Notes under the pieces: model-generated
What the model was told of the DNA's origin: nothing
The model's database searches: none
What the model saw: the letters and a program-made list of their open reading frames with translations, nothing else
Source: Acheta domesticus
Taxonomy: Eukaryota; Arthropoda; Insecta; Orthoptera; Gryllidae
Length of the DNA stretch: 64,000 nucleotides
Assembly (NCBI GenBank): GCA_031308135.1
Contig: JAHLJT010009436.1
Location: 145,459,216-145,523,215, forward strand
Reading direction: 5' to 3'
Program-made: the position numbers and the translations under genes
Part shown: in pieces, positions 1 to 10,359 of the stretch
Layout of the letters: every line of letters begins with the position of its first letter
Numbering within the stretch: the stretch's first letter is position 1

Positions 1-2550
1 TTACTATTAAATGAGAATTCGAAAATGAAACTGGTTTCAGTTCACGCTTTTTATATAACATTTCGTATATGTTTCGCCAATCGATACGTAAAGTTCGGCA
101 CCATTGATGTTTAGTTATTTTTCTGCTGATATCCTACCAATTATCATAGCTAATCGAGAGTCACATTACTCCTACACTTGCGGCACCATTTCGCGTTCAC
201 CATTACTCGCCCTTTCCATCCGGCGGGCTGGTTTCTCTTTGGCGAGCACTGCTGTCTGTGTATTATACTGCATGTTGGTGAAAGTAGCGCACTCTTTTGA
301 CAGGAGTACAATACAGTGGGGAAACCAGTTTCGAGTATTTCGTTTACAAACCCAACAGGACGGAATGGAAGTCACACAAAATGTAACGGTACCAAAATTA
401 TGATCGGTGCTTTGTACTTGAAAAGATTTCGAACGCCTCTTCGGCAAGTATCCTTGGGTCATGTGTTTAGTTTTCTACATCTTATGTAGTACTCTAGTAA
501 CGTCTGTCCGTCTCTCACAATTTTAGACATCATCCGGTCCATCAGTCGAGACAAATGAGGTGTCCTTCGACGGGGCTCGATCACCTGGTGGAGAACTGAT
601 CTTTTTTTGCAGATCTCTTGAGAAAAATGTACGATATTTTTTTCTAAAAGCGAGTGTTTTCGTGTTTTAAGCAAATCAAATGCGTTTTATGTGACTTACA
701 GCATTTGCAGGGTTGATCAATAGCTCATTGGATTCATATCGACAGTTCCTATCGATTGGTACAATTCTTAGTCATTTACCGTAAGATATTCTGGACGAAT
801 TCTATTAAAACACGTGTTTTTGATGTTTTCAAGCCACCAACAAGTGCATTAGTAAAAAACTGAATTACTTAACTCTCTTTCTGACATTTACATCAATCGT
901 GACGACTTGATTCTTCAGATTGGAAATAATTAAACCTATTTTATAATGAAAAAACAATTTGAGCAAGTATTTTAAACGATACTTTTTCTTGAAACTTTCA
1001 GTGCCCGAAAATGGACGAAAACAGAACGACCGTAATATATTTAAATGTATTTTTATTATAAACCTGCAAAGCACAAATAAAATATTTTAATATGGAAAAA
1101 CCCTTCGGAAGCAGCCAAGATTAAGCTAGTCTTTAGGACAGTGAAAACATTATAACATGAATGATTACTTCCAAACAAGGATTTGTTTGTTTTATATTAA
1201 GGAATATTATAACATTGAATGTTTCTCGAATTCGTACTTGAATAAATATGTGATTAATACTTCTTCGTTACAACAATCAAAAGTCCTCATACGTACTATT
1301 CAGTACTCAACGTTATTCATCAGGGATTCATTCGTAGAATCGAATAAAAGGTACCCCTCTGACGTTAATTTCTTTGTCTTTCACAACGTTTTTAAATGAA
1401 TTTAATTTCCTCCCAGCCTGTGAAAAGAGAAAAAAAGGATATTCGCTCAACCAATACCCAGGGAAGGCGTGGATGCAAATGGTCTGACAGGCGTCTAAAC
1501 TATGATGCCCTCAACCAATGCGCGAAGAAATGACAGTCTAGCATCGTGTTCGCCCTTGGCAATATTTCCGGGAATTATAATTCCTTTCACACCCAATGCT
1601 TAGTACTCAACTCACCTCCTAGCATACATGATGCCCCAAACGTGCCATCCTGGCTTACAGAGAAGCAGCTCGTCTCTTTAGCTGTAAGTTTTGTTCGTTT
1701 TCGTCTCTACCTCAACATATTTCTTCGTGCATTTCTGCTAAGAGTACCTGTAAAACCGAACTAACAAATTGCATTTAATTTTCTTGTGAATGTTTCTCAT
1801 TTTGCCACGTCCGTCCTAACTTTGTTTCAATAATAAGTGTGTAATAGTGTGCTCAAAACATATTTTCTCTAATGGGAGTAATGTGTTTGGATTGCGCGAG
1901 AATTTCTTTCTCATCTTCACCGAAACCTTGGAGTACCCTGCTGTTCGTGAGCTCGGTTCTGAAATCTAATACCTTACTGACAATAATCCTGCTACTTTCA
2001 TTAATGACATTTTCGCCAGAAGTGCACATCATCATTCAACTGTGAAATGTATTGAGAAATAAATTAGTCATTAAACTATGCAAAACAATCCTGTCCAATC
2101 CTTTTGCTGTTGGGCGTCCTAGTAATAAAATTGGAGATCAGTCACATACCGATTACGCACTATGTAAAACGCGTTAATATACTCTGTAGGTTAGTTCGTC
2201 TCGGATATGTAGGATAATCCCTATCACTTTTTTTAAACTACAAACTTTTCAAATTTAACAGATACGGTTACATGAATCGACGAATATTTATTTCATAGTG
2301 AAAACCGTGATCTCTCAATTTGTATCTGCCACTGTTTGATTAACGAAGCAAAGTTATGTCTCTTTCATATAACAGCCATGTTGCACCACCTACTGATGTT
2401 AGCAAAAACTACACTGATCGTATCGTAAAGGACCCTACAAAATGCTGTATTTTGTTCCTGAGTATATTGGACTAATGTTTCATTTTAAGCGTATTAGGCA
2501 AAAGTCACTCACGTGTAGTTACCATAGTAGTTTTCTATTTCATTACTCTG
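1..2550. other. AT-rich region without recognisable feature
   Basis: Unique-looking AT-rich DNA. Reading frames are short and broken, and none shows a recognisable domain, signal peptide or membrane pattern. I saw no splice-flanked conserved exon, tRNA or clear repeat. It is probably intronic or intergenic. Confidence 0.5.
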
Positions 2551-2554
2551 ATTC

Positions 2555-2886
2555 CACCAGTTCTCTTTAGATAGAAGTCGCTGCTCTAATTGGTAGTAAT
2601 TTATGGTTTCTCCAATCAACACCAGAGGAATGCTATGGCAGTACCCTAACAAACGGGCCACGAAACGTGCCCAATCTTTCCTTCCTCTTCCTTATCGTAT
2701 CGTCACCCCTAACATGCTCTGACTTGCACTACCTTACCACTACCTCCCTACATGCCGGGAGACTGGACTTAGAGCTTGTCCGGCTGGGGCTGTGCCCCGC
2801 TGATGGGAGATACCTGGTTGGGAAAACCCTGCTAGCCTACGGTAGGTCGGCGTCGGATCTCTCCATCCTGCAGGGATATCATCGCT

Positions 2887-2888
<2 letters not shown>
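2555..2888 (+). mobile_element. SINE copy 1, 5'-truncated
   Basis: This segment shares an ordered set of blocks with 4366-4795 and with the reverse complement of 15298-15745. The blocks are a tggtttctcc(a/g)atcaac block near 2605, an agtaccctaac block near 2640, an atctttccttcctct block near 2672, and a later block with ttagagcttgtcc and gctggggctgtgcccc near 2769-2800. The tRNA-like head seen in copy 2 is missing, so this copy is 5'-truncated. It ends in a long GA repeat. It encodes no protein; SINEs are transcribed by RNA polymerase III and mobilised by a partner LINE. The copies are clearly diverged, so the insertion is old. The exact borders are uncertain. Confidence 0.65.

Positions 2889-2889
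<1 letters not shown>

Positions 2890-2952
<63 letters not shown>
2890..2952. repeat. (GA)n microsatellite
   Basis: About 31 uninterrupted GA dinucleotides lie directly at the 3' end of SINE copy 1. The purity suggests recent expansion, probably seeded by the SINE tail. Confidence 0.97.
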
Positions 2953-2953
<1 letters not shown>

Positions 2954-2954
2954 A

Positions 2955-3655
2955 TGTATTACACTTAAGGGACAAATGACCTTAGTCGTTGACGGACCCG
3001 GAATCAATCAAGATAGAATATAATCCGCATATTGGCACACCGTCCCGAAGCGGGCGGGGTGCATCTCAGAACACGTTGCGAACCTTCTTCACAGCATTTG
3101 GAAATACTTCAGCATAAGTTTCTTCATTGAGCCGCCTTCACTTCGAGTGCTTTGGCTGCTCATGCTCACTTTAACGTTGCTCGTACGTGCGTGTCTTTCA
3201 GTCAGTTCCTGCGGCCTCCTGTGAATACTGTTATTATGCTAATGAAAGAAACACAACGCGGTTAGTCTCACGAATTGCTCGAGACTTTAGAGGGTCATTA
3301 AGCTTAACTGCCGTGAAGAAGGGAAAGACATATATGGTGACAAATTGCTTTATTATGAAGCAAAACGAGCGATGTAATTGGCAGCTACGTCAAGTGCGCT
3401 TCTCATTTTAATGGCGAAATGCAGCCAATTGCATAGTCGAACGCGCACAGCGTTGTGAATCTGTCAGCGCAGAACGAACAACTGTGGATATGAGGAGTAT
3501 ATGTGGTAGTCGAAGGGGACCATAGTATACGACCCTGGATGATGGCCAGCGAGATTAACATATTCCTTACTTAGTATTCTCAATTACATGTGTTACATGC
3601 AAATAAAATATTGCAGTTTTTGATTTAATGTGCCTGATGTCTAATGCAATGAATT
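2955..3655. other. Intervening sequence, no feature
   Basis: Mixed-composition DNA with no recognised coding exon or repeat. A short ORF at 3187-3411 has no recognisable domain and is not called. Confidence 0.4.
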
Positions 3656-3660
3656 ATAAG

Positions 3661-3742
3661 CGCATTTTTCTCTGTTTCAGGTGAGTATCAGCTCCTATCT
3701 GAACGCTCCTGCATTCTTATGATGTGGGTGTCGCCGGTGAGT
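3661..3742 (+). promoter_or_regulatory. Recursive-splice-like site with possible 56-nt micro-exon
   Basis: A pyrimidine-rich acceptor ending in ctctgtttcag (AG at 3679-3680) is followed immediately by the donor gtgagtat at 3681. A second donor, gtgagt, begins at 3737. AG directly joined to GTGAGT is the layout of recursive (ratchet-point) splice sites in long insect introns; 3681-3736 could instead be a 56-nt micro-exon. A similar arrangement occurs at 50390-50464. Whether either site is used cannot be told from sequence. Confidence 0.35.
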
Positions 3743-3744
3743 TC

Positions 3745-4365
3745 AACTGAGAAATAAGTGAGGTCAGACTTGCTTATTAGAAAAACCTCAATTTCTTGAA
3801 AGCAACTAGTGGATGTACATTAAAGTTAGTTGTTGTTTTTATATTTTTTGACGTGCTTTATTATGTAAAATATAGTTGAGTTTCAGAACTCAAATTATAA
3901 TGCGTTTGAGTATTTTTTTATTTCAGTATTTTATAAATATTATTACTTGTCTGATTGTACTGCATCATTCCTGACTCACGAATTTGTTCTATTTTATTTA
4001 TTTATTTATTGCTGGATCTTCACCTTATTAATATTTTTTCTCTTTTTATTTTTCAATTATTGGAACCACACCACCGTTTCTTCGTGCATTGATACTACTA
4101 AATCCACTTCCGTTTGATCCTAATAAATTGTACTGACAAATGTAGTTTCATCCGTCACCATGATTCACCACTATTAATAACCACTACAAGTGAAAGACAT
4201 AGCCAAAGCCCTAATGAGATCGCCTGCCTAGGAAAGGTGAGCGCATAAAAGGGGAAACCTCCTCCTTGGCGTTCGCTCGTAGACCGAATAAGGCACTTTT
4301 CAGCAGATGCTATTTCTTTACTCATTTCATTTACTCATCGCACGAGCAGAATTTCACCAGTAAGT
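3745..4365. other. AT-rich region without recognisable feature
   Basis: T-rich DNA with a small TTTA run near 3994-4010 and a cataaaagg TATA-like string near 4244. No downstream exon supports a promoter, and nothing else is visible. Confidence 0.4.
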
Positions 4366-4595
4366 CCTATAGTTCGAGTCCCGACCGGGGCGGATTTTCG
4401 TCGCTGGCTACGTAGCTAGGTAGAATTCAACCGCTGCTGTCGGGAGGAGACTTTTAGCAGCCGGCTTCTCCGGTCGGTAGTTTTCCGTGGTTTCTCCGAT
4501 CAACTCGCGGCAAATGCCGGAGTAGTACCTTACCAAATGCGCCACACGTACCTCACGCGATCTTTCCTTCCTCTCCCCTTGCGCGCGCGCGCGCG

Positions 4596-4659
<64 letters not shown>

Positions 4660-4795
4660 CAGTACATGCACTACATTACCACAAACGTCGGGAAAAGAGC
4701 TTATCTCACCCTGAGGTGGTTCCTCTGGAAGGGAAATTTCCCGCTAGCCGCCGTGTTGTCGACACCGGACCTCACCATCTAGTGGGAGAGAAACA
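4366..4795 (+). mobile_element. SINE copy 2 with tRNA-like B box
   Basis: This is the most complete plus-strand copy of the family also seen at 2555-2888 and 15298-15745. Near its start is agttcgagtcccgacc (4372-4387), which matches a Pol III B box (GTTCGANTCC). The body follows with gattttcgtcgctggcta, ttttccgtggtttctccg and gcaaatgccggagtagtacc blocks. The body is interrupted at 4581-4661 by a GC/AC microsatellite and then resumes (tacatgcactacattacc, ggaccucac-like tail). No convincing A box remains, so it is probably transcriptionally dead. Confidence 0.7.
4581..4661. repeat. Compound (GC)n(AC)n microsatellite
   Basis: About 23 bases of alternating GC run into about 58 bases of alternating AC with three single-base interruptions. 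Alternating purine-pyrimidine of this kind is the classic Z-DNA-prone sequence. It sits inside SINE copy 2, where copy 1 has ordinary sequence. Confidence 0.97.
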
Positions 4796-4799
4796 CCAC

Positions 4800-5424
4800 C
4801 ACCTCTTGTTCACAACATTCACAACATTGACGAGACTATCTCCATAGTAGTTGACGTGCTTGAAACTATCAATCAATCAAAAGCAGAATTAAAAAAGATT
4901 GCACATAAACATCGATTGAAGTAAAAATGGTCCGATGGCATGCTTCGCACGAATATGACTGGACTTCCATCATGAGTGTGTATCTGATGGTCGATATTAA
5001 CTCTTCCAACGAACATGTGAAGATACAATCTAAATGTTCTGTGTTAAAACGCTTATTTGAAATCGTCAAGGTCTCTATTCACTTACAAGCGAGGTTTGCA
5101 AGCCTGGCTTATGCCGATTGTAAATCTATCTCCGCTGCATTGTTCGCACATTGGAATAACTTACGGTAATCACGGGACAGCGACATACAATCTGCGTAAA
5201 GCAGGCTTGCAAGACTTGCTTCAGCGAGGCTAGAGCCCTTAAAAGATTGCTAAGTTGGTATTAATAACGATATTTATCTTAATGTTAACGAAATTATTGC
5301 ATGTCCGGATTGGAAAATGTACTAATTTCAGGGATCTTGGAGGGAAGAGGTCCTTCACTCGTCCTCCCCATAGATCGGCGTGTGTTTCGCAGACCTCCAA
5401 CCGACGACGGCGGGCGGCGGGAGT
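4800..5424. other. No feature recognised
   Basis: Mixed AT-rich DNA. ORFs of 80 residues or fewer on both strands overlap each other and show no domain. Confidence 0.4.
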
Positions 5425-5700
5425 GTAGAGTCCCTAGATACAGAGAGTAGCGCAACCACCGCCATTTAATATCCTCTCACCCGTTAGCCCGACCAAGGCA
5501 ACATTCAGAAGCTGAAGGGAAAGTATAACAATTGGTGACGTTATGGAGATGTTTAAGATTATTAATATTGATTTGGGATAAATTCATAGTTCTCAACACT
5601 CAGAATATCCCACAGTTCTAATTTTCCTAACAACTGGATATAAAATGGCGGGATCGGTGGAACAATGGAATGCGCTGCTCTCTGTATCTAGGGACTCTAC
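5425..5700. repeat. Inverted-repeat element (30-bp arms)
   Basis: Positions 5425-5454 match the reverse complement of 5671-5700 at 29 of 30 bases, including 23 perfect bases at the tips. The similarity continues inward in diverged form: ccgccatttaatatcc at 5459-5474 against the reverse complement of ggatataaaatggcgg at 5636-5651. The unpaired centre is about 160 bp. There is no ORF. The structure is MITE-like, but no target duplication was confirmed. Confidence 0.75.
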
Positions 5701-5945
5701 GGGATTGCGATTCGGAATCCGTCGCACGCGGCCGTGGGCGGAAGAGCGGCTAGCGTGGGCGGGGGCGGGGGCGGAGGCGAGAGGCGCCTGCACGCAACAG
5801 CTGCCGCCGCCGCCGCCCTGAGAGCCCCCGTTGTTGGGGGGCTGCCTCCTTCCGCGGCGGCGTAAACAAGGGCCTCGCGGCGGGCGCCCGGCCCAGGTGG
5901 CGCTCGTGGCAGCCGGCGACTGGCGCGGGAGGGGGATTTTGGAGA
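5701..5945. promoter_or_regulatory. CpG-rich island
   Basis: Abrupt switch from AT-rich flanks to CpG-dense sequence with GC-box-like gggggcgggggcgg runs and CCG repeats. A minus-strand ORF from 5951 reads through it as Ala/Pro/Arg-rich low complexity, which I attribute to composition. It may be a promoter or enhancer; there is no transcript evidence. Confidence 0.35.
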
Positions 5946-6063
5946 CAGCACTACATGAAAATATTTCGATACTTTTTAAAAAAATCAAATTATTTTAATT
6001 ATTGGTCTCTCTAGAAATCAGTGGCTTACTGTTTGTAATACATTTTAAAACAGAAAACTATTT

Positions 6064-6196
6064 TCCGATTTAATTATAGTGACTTCAGACATTCCATCAG
6101 TCGCGACGCAATTATCCAATCGAAAGCTCCAGTACCAAAAACGAAGTTTCAATAACTGTGTTTAGCTTATCAGAAGGACACTATAATTAAATCGGA
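6064..6196. repeat. Foldback element with perfect 18-bp inverted repeat
   Basis: tccgatttaattatagtg at 6064-6081 is repeated exactly in reverse complement at 6179-6196, enclosing 97 bp. Size and form suit a short MITE or a solo palindrome. I could not define a target-site duplication. Confidence 0.7.
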
Positions 6197-6199
6197 GTA

Positions 6200-6470
6200 T
6201 AATGTACTAAGTAACAGACACTGGATATGCTTTTTTGTTAACGAATATTTTATTTCTAGATTCATAATTATGAACAATAACTACATCTGCTTGTCCCCTT
6301 ATGTACTTTTTTCCATGAAGGTGCTTATTATAGAATTTTTAATTCCATTTTTTTATTAAAACGCGAATATTTTCATTTCAACGAATATTGCTAAACTCGA
6401 GTTTTGTGTTATATATTGAACAATCCTCCCCAAGGTGAATAAACATTTGTGCGGTAGTATTTTTGTAGCG
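6200..6470. other. AT-rich spacer, no feature
   Basis: AT-rich DNA between the foldback element and the next CpG-rich island. Nothing recognisable. Confidence 0.4.
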
Positions 6471-6472
6471 GA

Positions 6473-6740
6473 GTGTACTGTTCAGGAAGAGGTGGGCGCA
6501 GATGCCGAGTGGGCGGAGGAGGGGTAGGGCCCCGGGGGACGCTTGCCGCTATTCGCGCCCTCAGCGCCGCCGCCGACGCGACAACGCGCTTTACAACGCG
6601 CGGATTTCACTTTTATGGCCGCAATTCAAATGAGAGGACGTGCGAACTCTGCAGGAAGCCGCCGCGCCTGCGCGGGTCGCGCTATCTGCTTTCCCTTTTT
6701 GACAGAATTCCGCCTCGAAATCCTCCATGCCCTGGAAGAG
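6473..6740. promoter_or_regulatory. CpG-rich island
   Basis: CpG-dense block with gggcggaggaggggtagggcccc and gccgccgccgacgcgacaacgcgc-like composition. The plus-strand ORFs through it are Arg/Ala-rich and overlap in two frames, as expected of a GC-driven absence of stops. No protein call. Confidence 0.3.
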
Positions 6741-6942
6741 TACACGTAACGCATGTTATAGGATACAGTTTGTGGCCGTCAGATAGTGCGGTAATTTAAT
6801 ATCAGCATGAAAAATATACAAAGTGGTTTTATGTGCTGATGCCTCATATCATGCAAAACTGCCAAAAAGCTTTTGGGGAATATTAAATTCAGATTATGAA
6901 GGGATTAAAGTTTCGTTTCTACAAATGACAGAAATATTAAAT

Positions 6943-7962
6943 AGGATAGGTAGTACACAATGAGGCATGGTATATCGTGAGAAAAGGACTAAAAATTAGA
7001 AAAGGAAATGTGTGTAATAGGTGTGGCAAAACTGGGAGTTTGCATTTCAGGTTGCCTCAATGCAAAAGTAATTGCTTCGTGCTATTTTGGTTGCAAGTTT
7101 AACATGGAAAAAAATTCATGTTTTAAGGTGTGGGAAGTTACCGTCATAGTCATTTACATGTGGACCTTGCTAAATTAAGCTGCAATTCTTTAATCAATTA
7201 GTATTAAATTAATGTATTAGTTATTGTGAAATACACATTTTTTTAAAGCTGTCTGATATCATAATCCCTGGGTTTACATTGAGATATTACAAAAAAGTGC
7301 ATTCTTGAGACGCTTGACAACTGAGCAGGCAACTTAATTGATGGGGCGATGGTATTCCCCAAACTGGAAATGAAATCTCAAAACAGTTAAAGAACCAAGA
7401 GACTTTGAGAAATAATAAGGTTTTCAGTTCAGTTCGCTTTCGCTAAAACTGATTTTACTTTTTGGATATACATATACCCCAATTTTTGTTGCACCATTCC
7501 ACTAAATATTTTTCTGGATTTAAAAATGTATGTAATTTTCTGAATTTGCATTATTTTAATTGTAAAATCTACATGCATTTTTGAAGTCCAAGTTTACAGT
7601 GTTTTTTATTAAATAAAAAATATCTAATTGCAAGTAAAAATAATATTCAGTTTCCTTATTTGAATATTACTCCTTCATAAAAATAACAAATTAAACCCCA
7701 TTTTGGTTTGTTTTATTAAAAAATACGGGGGGAATATGGCCTCATTGTGTACTATGTCGTGTCTCTGAGTGGTCTCAGGGAGACAAAAACAATTGTTTAA
7801 ATAAAAATGCATACCTCGAAAAGTTGATGAGTAATCGTAATGTTTAAAATTATAAAATATGTCTTCAAGAACAGAAAGAAGACAATTTTATTTAGGGATT
7901 TTTATTTTTAAAACAAGATGATTCGCGAAAAAAAATTGTCTCACTGTGTACTACTCTCCCCT
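6943..7962. mobile_element. Candidate 1-kb DNA element with inverted termini
   Basis: The left end holds tagtacacaatgaggc at 6951-6966, preceded by aggatagg. The right end, read in reverse complement from about 7962, is aggggaga then gtagtacacagtgagac. The two agree except for two substitutions and a small indel. An internal inverted copy, gcctcattgtgtacta, lies at 7739-7754. The interior is AT-rich and has no transposase frame, so it would be non-autonomous. I found no target-site duplication, so the superfamily is open. Confidence 0.5.
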
Positions 7963-7964
7963 GA

Positions 7965-8480
7965 ATAATTCTATTTTCTTGTACTATGTCAGAACAATTA
8001 CCGACAGTGGATAGTTAGAGGCATCAAACAGTATATTATATTTATCGATTCAATATACTACTTTCGTAAGTACGTTGGTAGTTAGTATACCCAGAATAGG
8101 GTTTGAGACACGGTCCATTGTTCACATTCACGCTGTCTTCAAAATGTTGTAAATAAAGGTTACCTCGGTTACCTCGGCTAAACCTGTACTCTGGTTTAAA
8201 ATTAAAATTAAAATTTTTAAGAACAAAATAATTTTTTATATAGTGATATATAGTCTTTGTATAGTGATACGAAGACTAAATTATAATATTTTGCCTTCTT
8301 CGCGATTACAAATTCTGTTACAATGGACCTACATATCGATGTCACGTAAACGTGCGAGGGAAATCTACCAAATTTCATCCACAGCGCTCCAATTGTAAAT
8401 ATTTCTCCCTTGTCTTTCAACTTAAGTGATGTCCATTAGTTCATCATTTCATTTACCATTCATTCAGCAGTAATTGCTAA
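7965..8480. other. AT-rich region without feature
   Basis: No coding, RNA or repeat signal recognised. A minus-strand 67-codon frame at 8217-8420 has no recognisable domain. Confidence 0.4.
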
Positions 8481-8484
8481 CAAA

Positions 8485-8835
8485 ACTAGAAGTTCTGGTG
8501 GCAATTTCCACGTTGACGTGGCGCAGACAGCGTTGTACTCATTAATAAATCCGGCAGCCGAATACCCGGAAGTCGTAGGTAATCGGTGCCCGGCGAGCGG
8601 GGACCGACGGAATTGAAAGCCCGGTGCTTAGTCCCAATTGTTTCGTACGCAGTAAATAGTTGGAGGTAATTCCACTGCAGGAACCAGTCGTCATTCAGCT
8701 GGCGGCGGCGGCAGAAGCGAGCGGTGATCGCGTCAGTGTCACTTTTCATTAACGCGGCGGCCGTGCTGTCCGCTCGTTATCCACTTACCGCTCATTAGTG
8801 AGATCAATACCGCCTCCCCCGCTGCTCGGTGACAT
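8485..8835. promoter_or_regulatory. GC-richer block with TAAT-type sites
   Basis: GC-enriched sequence containing ctggcggcggcggcagaag, tttcattaacgcggcggcc and gctcattagtgagatc. TAAT cores embedded in a CpG-rich block resemble a developmental regulatory element. Function is inferred only from composition. Confidence 0.25.
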
Positions 8836-8839
8836 GATT

Positions 8840-9755
8840 CGGAGATGTAAAGCCTGCACTCTCTCCCAATAAAGGAGCCCTTTGCTTTCCACGCCGGTTC
8901 TTTTGAACAAAAGAAAACCCCGGATTGTCAGTTTGCTTTGTGTGCTCTTACGGTGGGCGATGTAAGGCGGCGTATTATTGCGTCTGAGGTGACGTCTGGA
9001 ATTTGTACGAGACGGTCGCGCGTCGAGAGATGAGCGAAAGGATGGCGTAAGGAGTAGCTCGCTGAATACTTTCTTATGCTTTTGGGTGTTTTTTTTTCTT
9101 TCCTTATAGTTTACGCCCAAAAATTACACGAGTTTATTCACCTGTACAGGCAAAGTTTTTCAACTTATAAATATTTTATACAAATATGGTTAGATATATA
9201 TTATGTATTATCTGAGTATACTTTGCTGGTTACTATCACCACGCCTTAGCCGGAGATTAAGAAGTTGTGCGTTTTGAAATTTAATGGTACAGTGATTTTT
9301 TAAGTTTTGCTGAATCAGATTGTCAGTTTTTTTCTCATTCCGTAGTTCGGATTATTTAAGAGCTATATGATCATTTACATCGCTAGTCTGTACTGAAACA
9401 GGTGTTGTTCCTCATAAAGTATTTCTTGTGAGCGTCGTTGTGCAACACGAAGCTGCGAATCGAACTGTGATGACTCGTTAATCTTTGCAATGTATTATTG
9501 AATTTAATGGTCCGAAGCCCTCGACTTGTTTTGGGGAATTCTAGGCGGGATGGCACTAAACATTTCTACTAAATTAAGTCTGCCGCATATAAGCGTGTGA
9601 TTCGTGATTTTCATTACCGCCTTATTAACATATTAACATTTCAAGCAGAGACGCTAAATAAGGAACCGCCTTTATAATAGAATAACGAATCTCTTTCACA
9701 TGATTGTCGTAGTTTTGTTCGATCATCGAAGAGTCGCCGATTCAGCTCCGTCTGC
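8840..9755. other. Mixed region without feature
   Basis: The GC-rich flank decays into AT-rich DNA. A minus-strand frame (8785-9120) lacks a recognisable domain. Confidence 0.4.
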
Positions 9756-9759
9756 CGGA

Positions 9760-10160
9760 CAATTAATTGCTTTTCCACCTGCACGTCAGGCGCTCACTGG
9801 TCATTGCTTCCCTCGTAATTGAATCTCAGCGCCTCTTCGTTCCGTTAGATTCGTCGTCACGGCCGCCGCGTCATGGCGGTCGCGCGGGCGGCGATTGGCT
9901 GTCGGGCCGTGTGTGGCTGTCGCGTGGTGAAAAAGCCATCGGCGGCGGCGACGCGACGGCGGCGGCGGAGCGCGGTAGACACGCTGCACCTGCCGGCGGC
10001 CGTTCCGCCCCGCGCGTCCAGGAAATGTCCTCCGCCCCCATTCCGCCCTTCCCGCCGCGCCGCGCCGCGCCGCGCCACGCCTCTGCCCGCACTTCCTCGC
10101 GCTGCGACTGCCGCGTCAACCGCCTTTGTTGATCTCTCCGTACTCACTCTATCTACTAGG
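9760..10160. promoter_or_regulatory. CpG island with CCAAT-type site
   Basis: CpG-dense island containing ggcgattggctgtcggg (an inverted CCAAT box near 9890), cgtcatggcggtcgc and tandem cgccgcg runs near 10055-10077. Four overlapping ORFs on both strands are mutual shadows of stop-poor GC DNA. Good promoter composition, but no exon or donor site could be assigned with confidence. Confidence 0.4.
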
Positions 10161-10162
10161 CA

Positions 10163-10354
10163 CCAGGGAACAGAGGCGTATCTAGGTATACAGGCGCCCA
10201 TGGCAAGCATAGAATTTGCGCCCCTCCAAGGATACTTCAAATTAGCGTTGTTGTTATTTGCTTTAGCGGCCATACTCTAAATAGCGCCCCTTGTGAGTGG
10301 CGCCCATTGCACGTGCTATGTCTGCCATACCGTAGATACGCCTCTGTCAGGGAA
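10163..10354. mobile_element. hAT-type MITE (10171-10346) with near-perfect 8-bp target duplication
   Basis: The element begins cagaggcgtatcta (10171-10184) and ends with its exact reverse complement, tagatacgcctctg (10333-10346). Its ends fit the hAT terminal rule (C/T)A(A/G)NG. The flanks are ccagggaa (10163-10170) and tcagggaa (10347-10354), an 8-bp duplication with one mismatch, as expected for hAT. At 176 bp it is too short for a transposase and would be moved in trans. Subterminal gcgccca blocks also mirror each other. It sits at the edge of the CpG island. Confidence 0.85.
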
Positions 10355-10359
10355 GGGAT

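Noticed and set aside
3618..3640. Shared tgatttaatgtgcc string with 49958
   Set aside because: A 14-base AT-rich match is expected by chance in a window of this size; similarity does not extend convincingly.
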